A stretch of 53,283 nt of DNA from Schlesneria paludicola DSM 18645. GTDB lineage: Bacteria; Planctomycetota; Planctomycetia; Planctomycetales; Planctomycetaceae. The translations under genes and the position numbers were made by a program. Of the stretch, positions 1 through 8,321 are shown piece after piece (the stretch's first letter is position 1; each line of letters begins with the position of its first letter). Below the pieces are notes generated by a model. The model did no database searches, was not told the origin of the DNA, and saw only the letters and a list, made by a program, of their open reading frames with translations. The stretch covers positions 1-53,283 of the forward strand of contig CAMCMU010000032.1 of NCBI GenBank assembly GCA_945876035.1, read 5' to 3'.

Positions 1-583
1 CACTCAACGCACTATGACGCAATTTTTCACGGGCTCGAGTCAAGGTTGGACCAATCGAATTTTCGGTCACGCCGAGTCGAGTACTGATCTCGCGGTATGA
101 CCAACCATGTAAATGGAACATCCGTACAATTGTCGCTTCTGGCTCTGCAAGTGTCCCCAGCATCCGTTGCACTAAGTCGCGATTCATAATTCTCATTGTA
201 CTGTCGAACTCACTGGCGCCGACTCGATCAAGGGTCGTGCCGTGTGTTCGGACATGCCCCATGGCCTCTGCCATTCGTCTCCGAGTCATTTCATGAACGA
301 CCATGCGTCGAGCGATGACCGTCAAATAAGTCACGAGGGAACTCTCTCCGCGAAATCGGCGAAGGACCTCGAAATTACCCGCGATAATCGACAGAAAGAC
401 ATCGGCCGCCAAGTCATCGGCATCATCAATAGTCAATGGAACACTGCGAGTCTGTGCCGTGTGTCGAATGACTTGCAGGAAAACTCCTGCAAATCGATCG
501 ACGAACTCCTTCCACGCATCCGGCTCGCGTTGTAAGCATCGTTTCAACAGACTGTCGTCTGGATCAGTCAACGCCACTGTCAC
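1..583 (-). CDS. ECF-type sigma-70 family RNA polymerase sigma factor (3' end beyond window)
   Basis: Translating the minus strand gives an open frame of about 194 codons that runs off the left edge, so the C-terminus is missing. Region 2 is visible around residues 50-70 (DDADDLAADVFLSII, then RFRGESSLVTYLTVIARR). Region 4 with its helix-turn-helix lies near the cut end (GWSYREISTRLGVTENSIG, then LTRAREKLRH). This is the order and size of an extracytoplasmic-function sigma factor, which directs RNA polymerase to a small regulon. The first candidate start after an in-frame stop is the GTG at 583-581; a second GTG lies two codons further in. The Shine-Dalgarno is weak, so the start is uncertain. 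No anti-sigma gene is visible; it could lie beyond the edge. Family call is firm, regulon unknown. Confidence 0.88.
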   Translation of the reverse strand, partial: MTVALTDPDDSLLKRCLQREPDAWKEFVDRFAGVFLQVIRHTAQTRSVPLTIDDADDLAADVFLSIIAGNFEVLRRFRGESSLVTYLTVIARRMVVHEMTRRRMAEAMGHVRTHGTTLDRVGASEFDSTMRIMNRDLVQRMLGTLAEPEATIVRMFHLHGWSYREISTRLGVTENSIGPTLTRAREKLRHSALS

Positions 584-783
584 ACCTGCCAGTCCGTGAG
601 ACGGTTATTGAGTTCGTTTCGCACCCAACACAACAGAGTTTACGTGACGAGGGTTATCATTCCCGTCATACGGATGCTCTCTCTCACTCTATGATTATGG
701 ATCAGACTCGGCAAGATGATTATTAATTTCACCGAATTCGAATCTCTCAAACAATACGGTCATTCAGCCTGCCGCCCGCGATG

Positions 784-2073
784 TCAGGCATTTTGCGATC
801 TCTCCGTATCAGAACATTTTTCGGGGGTCTTGTTGGCGCGAGCGGGCCGAGTCAACGGATAGAGCAACTGGAGCGATAGGAAGATCGCCAAGGGAGCGAA
901 AACCAGCACGCGGGCCACATGGAGTGCCATGCGCACGAATCCCTCGTCAACTGGCAGCCCTTGTGTGGCGACCGGAAAACGACCGGGGATTGCTGCAGGG
1001 GGGGCCACGTTTGGCAATGGAACCAAGCTAGCGATGGCAAGATAGATCAACATCAAAAACAATGTTGCCACCAAAACTCCGCATCCCATGGCCGTCATCT
1101 GGGTTTTGAAAGTTGAGCGTTCTGACATCGGTTCAAAGTGAAGTTCGATTGTCCGACGACGATTGACCGACCGTTGAGTCGCATCAAGCGTCTCGAAAAC
1201 CTGGACCAGGTCTGACCATTCAATCGGGACTATGTCGCTGGCCAATGACTCGCCAAATTCATCGAGCAATTGCCGCACAGCGGTCGCTCGACTTCCCACG
1301 GTTGTTTCACCCGTCACTGCGGTGAGAATCCATTCGCTCGTTTCAGAAGCCCGCTCGATCACGGTCCGCCCGGTGTCGGAATGGATGGTCAATCGACAGA
1401 CTTCCGTGGAGTCGGTTGATTGAATATGCCACGTCGCCTCCGCAAGGCCTCGGCCGCCAAGAGTGACCATCTGCATGCAGACGGCGCCCTCGGCGGCGCC
1501 GGTCCGTATCGCGGCGACTTGATCGTAGTTGCCCCCCAACCAACGAAGCACATCGAGATCGCCAAGGAGTGCCGCATCGACCGTTTCTTGCGACAACTTT
1601 GTCGCCGTCGATTCGACAAAAACTTTCCGCTCAAACTGAAGTTGCCGAGTCGTTCCCAGAGCACGCGTGTCGATCAGTTGGCGAAGCCTGATCATGGCCT
1701 TGTCACGACGATGCGTCATGGCCGGACAGAGTTTCACCCTGTTTTCGTCGCGAATCAGATTCAACTCATACAGGAACGTCGATCCCTGCATGGGATTCGG
1801 CAGAAACAGCATCGGTTGACCGGCCGTCGCGAGTTGTTTGGCGGCGTTCAACACCTCCGGGTCGCGACCACCGACGATGACCGCATCGATCTGACGCGCA
1901 AGCAACAGATCCTCCCAACGGTTCGTGAGTTGAATCCCCGTCCGGCCCCTCAAAACAGCCGCCGCCGAAGGCGTGAGAACAACGGCGAGGACAACGTCAT
2001 GTCCGCAGTCACCCTGCAACGCATCGAGCCACGAAAGGATCAACGGATCGTCACAAATCAACGCGAGTTGCAT
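784..2073 (-). CDS. Gfo/Idh/MocA-like oxidoreductase-related protein with C-terminal membrane segments
   Basis: A 429-aa protein. The N-terminus (MQLALICDDPLILSWLDAL, then IDAVIVGGRDPEVLNAAKQL and AGQPMLFLPNP) follows the Rossmann pattern of the Gfo/Idh/MocA family, although the glycine-rich GxGxxG loop is poorly conserved. The middle part resembles the family's beta-sheet domain. Residues about 330-350 and 385-410 are hydrophobic and probably cross the membrane, which the soluble enzymes lack. It is therefore likely a membrane-anchored, possibly non-catalytic relative; substrate unknown. The start has a GGAG element 11 bases upstream. It lies 85 bp downstream of the TPR gene on the same strand, so co-transcription is possible. 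Confidence 0.68.
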   Translation of the reverse strand: MQLALICDDPLILSWLDALQGDCGHDVVLAVVLTPSAAAVLRGRTGIQLTNRWEDLLLARQIDAVIVGGRDPEVLNAAKQLATAGQPMLFLPNPMQGSTFLYELNLIRDENRVKLCPAMTHRRDKAMIRLRQLIDTRALGTTRQLQFERKVFVESTATKLSQETVDAALLGDLDVLRWLGGNYDQVAAIRTGAAEGAVCMQMVTLGGRGLAEATWHIQSTDSTEVCRLTIHSDTGRTVIERASETSEWILTAVTGETTVGSRATAVRQLLDEFGESLASDIVPIEWSDLVQVFETLDATQRSVNRRRTIELHFEPMSERSTFKTQMTAMGCGVLVATLFLMLIYLAIASLVPLPNVAPPAAIPGRFPVATQGLPVDEGFVRMALHVARVLVFAPLAIFLSLQLLYPLTRPARANKTPEKCSDTERSQNA

Positions 2074-2158
2074 GACAGACTGCTCTCCGTGGTGTTGCTA
2101 AGTTGCCATGACATTGTCGTTTGGTGACCTGCGCGGCGTCTTTATCTTTAACCAATTT

Positions 2159-5100
2159 TCATTTCTTGCCTTCGATGGCAGCCAGTCGCTGTTTGGCCTT
2201 CAAAACGGACTTCGAGTCGACGAACCGCTCAAGCAGGAGATGATATGTTGCTGCCGCCGCTTTCCAGTCTTGTTGATGCTCATCGCACGCCCCGGATTGC
2301 AACAACGCCGCCGCCTGCCATTCGGGAAAGTCGTAATTGCTATAGACTTTTTGGTAGGCGATGAATGCCTTCGGCCATTCCTCCTGCAAAAAATAGGTTT
2401 CACCGATCAGGAATTGCGATTTGGCAGCTGTCTCCGTTCGAAAAGCCACCGGATCGGCGATAACCCGTTCAAAAGCCAATCTTGCTTTTTCCCATTGTGG
2501 GGGGGCCTGTTGTTTGTATCCGCGTCCGAGGACTTCCTCGGCCTGATACAAAAACGCAGACTTGGCAGAACGTTGACGCAGATCTTCGACTGTCTGTGCC
2601 AGTGCCTCATACTGCTTCTGCCGAAACTGGACTTCCGAAAGCAGAACCCATGCGCGATCGAACCACGGCAAGCCGCTGACCGTGGGGTTGTCTCTCTGAC
2701 CACAGATTGCGGTCAAGCGTTCGGTCGCCAAGCTCAATTCCTGTGCGTTCGTTTTGTCGTTGGCGAGAATCGATTCCGCCACGCTGTAGTCCGCATACCA
2801 ACGGTAGGGACTCATTAAAAATTGACTCCGGAGCGTTTCATCGAGGATGCGGACATCGACCCAACGTCCTTGATCCACCGCCAGCACGATCAGTTGGTAC
2901 AGTGATCTCTCCTTCACTTCCTGATCGCTCTTGTCCGAGACAAGCAATCCCTGAAAAATTTGGCGTGCGGCGTCGAGTCGGCTGGCGATCAGTTCGCTTT
3001 CAGCGAGGCTGAGCTGTGCGTTGTCGGCGAGTTCGCTCGACGGCATTTCCTGAACGAGTCGCCGGAAAATTTCGTCGGCTCGTTCGTACTTTTGGGCTTC
3101 GTAATTGAGGACCGCCCATTCATCGAGCACTTGGTCCAACTTCTGTGGTTTTGGAAATCGCGTCAGCAAGTCTTGGTAGGCCGCATCCGCAGCGAGGACG
3201 CGTTTGGCTTGACGGTGGAGTCGGGCCGCTTGAAGTCCTGCTCGATAGGAATAGAGCCACGGTGCCTGTTCTTCTACGCTCGGTGAGGCTGGTGTTTCCG
3301 TCGAAACCTGCTTCAGGAGTCCCTCGAACGCAGCAATGGCGGCATCGGTTTCACCGGCATCTTTCAGGGATTCAGCACGATAATACTCGCACTCGACAGC
3401 AATCCTGTGATCCGGAAAATTCGTCCTGACTCTGGCAAACGTTGCCGCCGCTTCCAAGTCCTGTTTTTGGTGCCTCTGCGAAACAGCCAATCCGCGAATG
3501 GCATACGCTTGACGATCGGTGTCTTTCGTGAGCGAAATCAGCTGGGAGTATAAACGAGCCGATCGAACCCAATCCTTGCTGGCGTCTGCCAAGTCACAGA
3601 GTTGCTGCGTGGTCGAGATCCGTATCGGATGATCCACAGCAAAGTCTTCGTTAAGCCGCTGGAGAGCGGCATCGGCCGCCGCCAAGTTCTGACGCCGCGC
3701 GGCCTGAACCGACTGGATGGAAAGTGCACCAGCGGCCTTGCGACCCTGAGGAAACAGATCCAAGTATGTGGCCACGGCACCATCCGCTGCCTCCATCTTG
3801 TTTTCCAAAAACAGACTCTCCGCCTGCAGAATCAGGGCATCGCCCCACTCCGACTCGGCACCGTCCGCTTGAGCTTGCTGTGCCAGAGGTGAAATCAGTT
3901 CGATAGCGAGTGCATGCCGGCCTTGAAGCTGCCTAACGAATGCCAAGTAGTAAATCGCCTGGTTTTTCATCTTCGCCACCGCGGTTTCCTTGATCACCGA
4001 TTCGAATCGTTCAGCGGCGGCCTCGTAATGTGAGGAGACATGCTCCACGGCTTTTTGTTCCCGCAACGCCACCGCGGCGTCCGCCAGTTCCAATCGCCCG
4101 GACAGCAATTGCACGCGCAATTTCAAATCGCTCTGGGGATAGTCTTTAGAAAATCGGTCGAGCCGTTGATGGGCCGTCGTCAGCTCACCCGCATCGATCG
4201 CCAGTTCTGCGAGGGCATGCAGGCTGTCGTCTGCATAGTCACCCTGCGGCCAGCGACTGAGAACGGCCTCAAATCCCTGCCTGGCTTCGGCGGTATACCC
4301 TAGTTGACGCTCACAGAACGCCTGCTGAAAACGGAGGAGTTCCCCCTCTGCTGCGTCATCCGTCACGAGTGCAGCGGACTGCTTGAAAACGTCCACGGCT
4401 TCTGCCGTCTTCCCCAGAGCCTTCAAACTGAGTCCCCTCCATAATCCGGCAATCACCCGCTGAGTCTTCTGGTTTGCAGCCGATTCAAACTGCGCAATCG
4501 CCGGAACGAATTGGCTGGAATGATAGAACGCATATCCGGCATTGAGGTGCGACGCGGAGACCAAGCGGGAGTCTGGAAATTTCTGCGTCAAGTCGATGTA
4601 TAATGCTGCGGCTTGGGGGTATTCTTGGCGATCGAAGGCGATGGCCGCCAGATGAAACACCGCATCTGCCGCCCGCGGGCTGTCTACGTTGGCTGCTAAT
4701 TCGCGGAATTTTTCTTCGGCTTGGTCCACGCGTTTGAGAGACTCGAGTGACCGAGCCACTCCAAACTTGGCATCTTCAACGAGCGGACCGTCGGGAAAAT
4801 CGGCCATCGCTTTTTGAAATGTGGCCAATGCGGACGTCGGATCGTTGAGCCTCAACTGGACATCCGCAAGATACGGCAAGGCATGGTCCTGAAATGGATC
4901 ACGCGGAAAGGTTCGCAGATAGGAATCAAACTCTGTGCGTGCTGTGGCAAGTTCGTTGAGCAGGTAACTGCACTCCGCGATCCGATAACGGGCCTGCGCG
5001 ACATTGACGTTTTGAGGATTCTCGTTGACGAACAACCGCAGTATGTCACGAGCCGATGTGAACTCCTCGAGGCTGATCCGAGTCAATCCGAGATACAGCT

Positions 5101-5359
5101 TCGCCAGCGGAGTCTTCTCATGCTTTTTGTATGTTTTCAAAAAGACTTGAAACTGTTCGGCAGCCGGTTTCCAGCGGCGTTGTTTGTACAGGCCGACAGC
5201 CACGTTGTAATCGTCCAGTCCGCTATCGGCAATTGCAGGAGACGGTAGGACGCACGCCAGCATGAGCCAAGCCACAACACCACACCAGACATGGCTTGAT
5301 GCCATCGATTGGCGTTCGCAACCAGGATTTCCAAAAGATTTTATAGCAACAGCGGACAT
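2159..5359 (-). CDS. Exported tetratricopeptide-repeat protein
   Basis: A 1066-aa protein made almost entirely of TPR-like helical hairpins. Repeats carry the usual small and aromatic positions, for example AKLYLGLTRISLEEFTSAR, ARYRIAECSYLLNELATAR and YPQAAALYIDLTQKFPDSRL, continuing to the C-terminus (WQAAALLQSGACDEHQQDWK). A signal-like segment (VWCGVVAWLMLACVLPSPAIA, ending AIA-DS) lies near residues 24-44. I chose the ATG at 5359 because GAGGTGAGGTG sits just upstream at good spacing; a GTG two codons earlier is less well placed, and an inner ATG at 5305 would give a shorter signal peptide. The repeats resemble BamD/YbgF-type periplasmic scaffolds. Function is inferred only as a protein-protein scaffold in the envelope. 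Confidence 0.85.
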   Translation of the reverse strand: MSAVAIKSFGNPGCERQSMASSHVWCGVVAWLMLACVLPSPAIADSGLDDYNVAVGLYKQRRWKPAAEQFQVFLKTYKKHEKTPLAKLYLGLTRISLEEFTSARDILRLFVNENPQNVNVAQARYRIAECSYLLNELATARTEFDSYLRTFPRDPFQDHALPYLADVQLRLNDPTSALATFQKAMADFPDGPLVEDAKFGVARSLESLKRVDQAEEKFRELAANVDSPRAADAVFHLAAIAFDRQEYPQAAALYIDLTQKFPDSRLVSASHLNAGYAFYHSSQFVPAIAQFESAANQKTQRVIAGLWRGLSLKALGKTAEAVDVFKQSAALVTDDAAEGELLRFQQAFCERQLGYTAEARQGFEAVLSRWPQGDYADDSLHALAELAIDAGELTTAHQRLDRFSKDYPQSDLKLRVQLLSGRLELADAAVALREQKAVEHVSSHYEAAAERFESVIKETAVAKMKNQAIYYLAFVRQLQGRHALAIELISPLAQQAQADGAESEWGDALILQAESLFLENKMEAADGAVATYLDLFPQGRKAAGALSIQSVQAARRQNLAAADAALQRLNEDFAVDHPIRISTTQQLCDLADASKDWVRSARLYSQLISLTKDTDRQAYAIRGLAVSQRHQKQDLEAAATFARVRTNFPDHRIAVECEYYRAESLKDAGETDAAIAAFEGLLKQVSTETPASPSVEEQAPWLYSYRAGLQAARLHRQAKRVLAADAAYQDLLTRFPKPQKLDQVLDEWAVLNYEAQKYERADEIFRRLVQEMPSSELADNAQLSLAESELIASRLDAARQIFQGLLVSDKSDQEVKERSLYQLIVLAVDQGRWVDVRILDETLRSQFLMSPYRWYADYSVAESILANDKTNAQELSLATERLTAICGQRDNPTVSGLPWFDRAWVLLSEVQFRQKQYEALAQTVEDLRQRSAKSAFLYQAEEVLGRGYKQQAPPQWEKARLAFERVIADPVAFRTETAAKSQFLIGETYFLQEEWPKAFIAYQKVYSNYDFPEWQAAALLQSGACDEHQQDWKAAAATYHLLLERFVDSKSVLKAKQRLAAIEGKK

Positions 5360-5497
5360 GAACACACCTCACCTCATAAAGACACTGCATTCATCAGGAG
5401 AGATCGCCTTTACATGAATCACAAGAGCATAGTATCTGCGTCGCATCGCCCTCGCAAACTGCGCGTCATCACCCGCCGAAAAACAGTTCACATTTTC

Positions 5498-5527
5498 CAG
5501 AAGGATTCGTCTTCAACAATCCTTCTG
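5498..5527. repeat. 10-bp inverted repeat in a divergent intergenic region
   Basis: The arms CAGAAGGATT and AATCCTTCTG pair perfectly around a 10-base loop. It lies in the 317-bp space between the divergently read TPR and nitroreductase genes, so it is not at the 3' end of either gene. No T-run follows on either strand. It could be an operator or an RNA hairpin in the nitroreductase leader; nothing else stands out in this spacer. Confidence 0.5.
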
Positions 5528-5676
5528 ATCCTGAAATCAAAAAACGCGAATCCGGCCGGAGTTCGGTGCCGAGCGGGTGGTCAGACGACTGTCGCAAGTC
5601 TATGCTTCCGACCGTCAATCGCATTTGAAAACAGTGTCCGCTCCGTCTTGGTCCTCGTCAGAAACGATGGTGTCTC

Positions 5677-6327
5677 ATGAAGCCGATCCGCAACGAAACC
5701 GTACTGCGTCAGTTGGAGTGGCGATATGCGGCCAAAAAATTCGATGTCCAGCAGTCGATTTCCGAGGAAGACTGGTTGACGCTGGAGCAAAGCCTGATCC
5801 TGACACCGTCATCCTTTGGACTTCAACCCTGGAAATTTATTGTCGTGACGGACCCGGCCGTGAAGGCTAAACTGCTCCCGATTTCGTGGGGGCAGAAGCA
5901 GGTGGTCGACGCATCGCATGTCGTCGTATTTGCCACACTGAGAAATCTGTCGGAGGCGGACATTGACCGGCACCTGACGCGGATCTCGGAAGTTCGCGGT
6001 GTCTCGCTGGAATCACTCGCGGGATTTCGCCGGGGAATCGTCAGTGGGTTACTGAATGGGACCATGAATTTGAAGCATTGGGCGAACCTGCAGGCCTACA
6101 TCGCCTTAGGCCAGTTTATGGCAACAGCAGCGATGCTCGGCATTGATACCTGTCCCATGGAGGGGATTGAACCCGCCAAGTATGATCACGTTCTTGGCTT
6201 GGAACAGCAGGACTTCGGAACGCTTGTCGTTTGCGTGGCGGGCTACCGTTCAACGGAGGACAAGTACGCAGCGACTCCCAAAGTGCGCTTCAAGCAGAAT
6301 GATGTCGTGATGCGGATTCAGCCCTGA
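5677..6327 (+). CDS. Nitroreductase family NAD(P)H-dependent oxidoreductase
   Basis: A 216-aa protein of typical length for FMN-dependent nitroreductases. The N-terminal pattern LEWRYAAKKFD matches the conserved R-x-S/A-x-R/K-x-F/Y-D start of the family. LTPSSFGLQPWKFIVV is the classic S-S-x-x-Q-P-W FMN-site segment. Later come LQAYIALGQFMATAAMLGID and the PMEGIEP motif that contacts the cofactor in NfsB-like enzymes. It should reduce quinones, nitroaromatics or similar substrates in the cytoplasm with NAD(P)H. The ATG follows a poor ribosome-binding site, but the conserved N-terminus fits this start. The rhodanese gene begins 46 bp downstream on the same strand, so the two may share a transcript. 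Confidence 0.93.
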   Translation: MKPIRNETVLRQLEWRYAAKKFDVQQSISEEDWLTLEQSLILTPSSFGLQPWKFIVVTDPAVKAKLLPISWGQKQVVDASHVVVFATLRNLSEADIDRHLTRISEVRGVSLESLAGFRRGIVSGLLNGTMNLKHWANLQAYIALGQFMATAAMLGIDTCPMEGIEPAKYDHVLGLEQQDFGTLVVCVAGYRSTEDKYAATPKVRFKQNDVVMRIQP

Positions 6328-6373
6328 TACGGCGGCCGTGACTCCGATTTCCCCCCTCATGCAGGAAAAAATC

Positions 6374-6745
6374 ATGGCTCAGCATGCTCCACGGTTCTTA
6401 CAACTCGTCGACGCCATCCGGATCAACATTCGTGAATGCACCGTCAACGATGTTCGCGACCGGATCTCTACAGGAGAACCGTTCGTGTTGATTGATGTTC
6501 GAGAGGAAAGCGAATTCGCCGCCGGACATCTTCCTCGGTCGACGTCGCTCGGCAAGGGCATTATTGAGCGAGATATCGAATCCCTCGTTCCGAACCCCGC
6601 ATCAGAGGTCGTGTTGTACTGTGGAGGCGGTTTCCGTTCCGCGCTCGCGGCCGACAACTTGCAGAAAATGGGGTACAGCAACATCGTGAGCATGGACGGC
6701 GGGTTTCGAGAATGGAAAGAGGCGGGTCTGCCGATCGAGCGGTAA
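6374..6745 (+). CDS. Rhodanese-like domain protein (sulfurtransferase)
   Basis: A single-domain rhodanese of 123 aa. FVLIDVREESEFAAGHLPRS is the CH2A signature. The active-site loop is YCGGGFRSA with the catalytic cysteine at residue 83, and the C-terminus YSNIVSMDGGFREWKEAGLP is the CH2B signature. It should carry sulfane sulfur as a cysteine persulfide. The frame is open from a GTG at 6338, with a further ATG at 6359. The ATG at 6374 is preferred because GCAGG lies 8 bases upstream, while the other two have no ribosome-binding site. It is 46 bp downstream of the nitroreductase gene and probably in the same transcript. Confidence 0.9.
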   Translation: MAQHAPRFLQLVDAIRINIRECTVNDVRDRISTGEPFVLIDVREESEFAAGHLPRSTSLGKGIIERDIESLVPNPASEVVLYCGGGFRSALAADNLQKMGYSNIVSMDGGFREWKEAGLPIER

Positions 6746-6929
6746 CCCACAGGCCAACGGCCTCTCGCCGGCGGCATCAAACGGAGGTCGAACGTCTGCT
6801 GCGCAGGGCCTCGACTCCCACAGGCGCGGCATCACCAAATCTGTTTGATGTCCACGCAGAGAAACTCTGCCGAGCACAATCATGCCCGACGATTCAGACC
6901 CCACGGCTTGGAACGGGTCTGTCTCTCCC

Positions 6930-7826
6930 TCACGGAGATGACGAGAACGAGTCCAATAATTTTTGGACGTGGTCTCGCAGAGCGGGGCCGTGCTGTGGAT
7001 CGTGCAACGCAAACTCAAAAAACGCTTGAAAGTAGCTCTCAAAGTTGCCGATATCGAACCGCTTTTCTTGTGGCGTCAGCCGGACTCCGAGAACCTTCCG
7101 TCCGTCGTTGAGCAGCAGGCGAATCGCATCCGTCAGTTGAATCTCGCCTCCTCGTCCCGGTTGCGTTTTTGCGAGAGCCTCAAAAATCGCCGGACTGAAG
7201 ACGTATCGCCCCGCAGCCGCCAACGTACTCGGTGCCTCGTTCACACTCGGTTTCTCGATCAGGTCCGCCACTTCAAAAATATCCCCCGGAGTTCCCTTGG
7301 GAAGAGCAATCCCGAAGTGAACGACTTCCTGTGGCGACACGTCATCGAATGCCAAGACGACATCCGCCTTCTCGCTTTCAAAAATGGCTGTCATCCGAGA
7401 CACATTCTGCGACTGAGCGTGAAGGCCGATGATCGAGTCACCCAGTGCGACAACAAAAGGCTGTTGCCCAATCATGGCCTGACCGCACAGCACCGCATGA
7501 CCCAACCCCAGTTGCTGTCGCTGTCGAGTATAGAAATATTCCACGTCTTGGCGTGCGAATTGAAGATCCCGAAGCTGCTCCTCACGACCGGTGTCACGCA
7601 AGTAAGCAACCAAAGACGCATCCAGATCGAAGTGGTTTTCGATGGAGGTTTTCCCTTGCCCCGTGATGAATAAGAGACGACGGATACCCGATTGCACCAG
7701 TTCTTCAACGACGAACTGCACAACGGGCTTGCGGCCAATCGGCAGCATTTCCTTGGGCTGCGATTTTGTTGCCGGTAGCATTCGCGTACCCCAACCTGCT
7801 ACGGGAATAAGTGCCAAATTGATCAT
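6930..7826 (-). CDS. galU: UTP--glucose-1-phosphate uridylyltransferase
   Basis: A 298-aa nucleotidyltransferase that makes UDP-glucose from UTP and glucose-1-phosphate for cell-surface polysaccharides. LIPVAGWGTRMLPATKSQPK is the N-terminal nucleotide-binding signature, with W in place of the usual L/Y/F after AG. KEMLPIGRKPVVQFVVEELV follows at once, as in GalU. YTRQRQQLGLGHAVLCGQ and FVVALGDSII are the sugar-nucleotide-site motifs. The frame could begin at 7883, but that adds a non-conserved leader. GGCGAGGGA lies close upstream of two consecutive ATGs at 7829 and 7826, and spacing favours 7826. Flanked by spacers of about 180 and 340 bp, so likely a single-gene transcript. Confidence 0.93.
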   Translation of the reverse strand: MINLALIPVAGWGTRMLPATKSQPKEMLPIGRKPVVQFVVEELVQSGIRRLLFITGQGKTSIENHFDLDASLVAYLRDTGREEQLRDLQFARQDVEYFYTRQRQQLGLGHAVLCGQAMIGQQPFVVALGDSIIGLHAQSQNVSRMTAIFESEKADVVLAFDDVSPQEVVHFGIALPKGTPGDIFEVADLIEKPSVNEAPSTLAAAGRYVFSPAIFEALAKTQPGRGGEIQLTDAIRLLLNDGRKVLGVRLTPQEKRFDIGNFESYFQAFFEFALHDPQHGPALRDHVQKLLDSFSSSP

Positions 7827-8168
7827 CATTTCCCTCGCCAAATCACCATCACTCTGCGAAACGGGCTCGGCTCTCGCTCCCATCGCTCAACGCGTTGACA
7901 GCGAACGTGAAGCACCCCGAACGTCGTTGGTCCCTCGTGTGTCGTACGGACAGCAGAAGGGTGTCACCTGCTCAGCCACGGTCATTTCGTCAAGAACGGT
8001 GCCTCTGTGGTAAATCCGCCGCTGAACGAACACCTTGAGCGTTTGGAGGCTTAGCCGGGATTCCTGCTGACGCCGCAAGGCAATACTATGTTGGCGATCA
8101 GCACCCATTTTTCAAGCAACAGAGATGCCATTTTTTCAAGCTGCAGGAACGAGGGTGGCCAATTGGCT

Positions 8169-8321
8169 TCAAAAATTGGAACTCTGGCCCACAATCGGCA
8201 AACGCCGTGGAACCCCGAGTCTTCCTTGAGCGTCTGTTTCGTGCTTTTCAAACACACTCACACGGAAGCGTTCGTCTGGTGCAACTTTTTTCGCTTTGAC
8301 CGGCTCTTTATTTTTGCTCAT
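8169..8321 (-). CDS. Small 50-aa ORF overlapping the DUF1501 stop codon (ATGA)
   Basis: The start ATG at 8321-8319 overlaps the TGA stop of the upstream DUF1501 gene as ATGA, the arrangement of translationally coupled genes. The product begins MSKNKEPVKAKKVAPDERFR and continues VSVFEKHETDAQGRLGVPRR, ending QSSNF. It is lysine-rich at the N-terminus and highly charged, with no signal peptide or membrane segment. I recognise no family. Codons look like those of neighbouring genes (GAC, GAA, CGC, GTG). It is short enough to have been missed by ordinary gene calling. It may be a genuine accessory protein made at a fixed ratio to the DUF1501 protein, or a chance overlap; no ribosome-binding site beyond the overlap itself was identified. 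Confidence 0.5.
   Translation of the reverse strand: MSKNKEPVKAKKVAPDERFRVSVFEKHETDAQGRLGVPRRLPIVGQSSNF

Noticed and set aside
7887-8108. A 73-aa minus-strand frame upstream of galU
   Set aside because: No family resemblance, no ribosome-binding site, and a composition like non-coding sequence.
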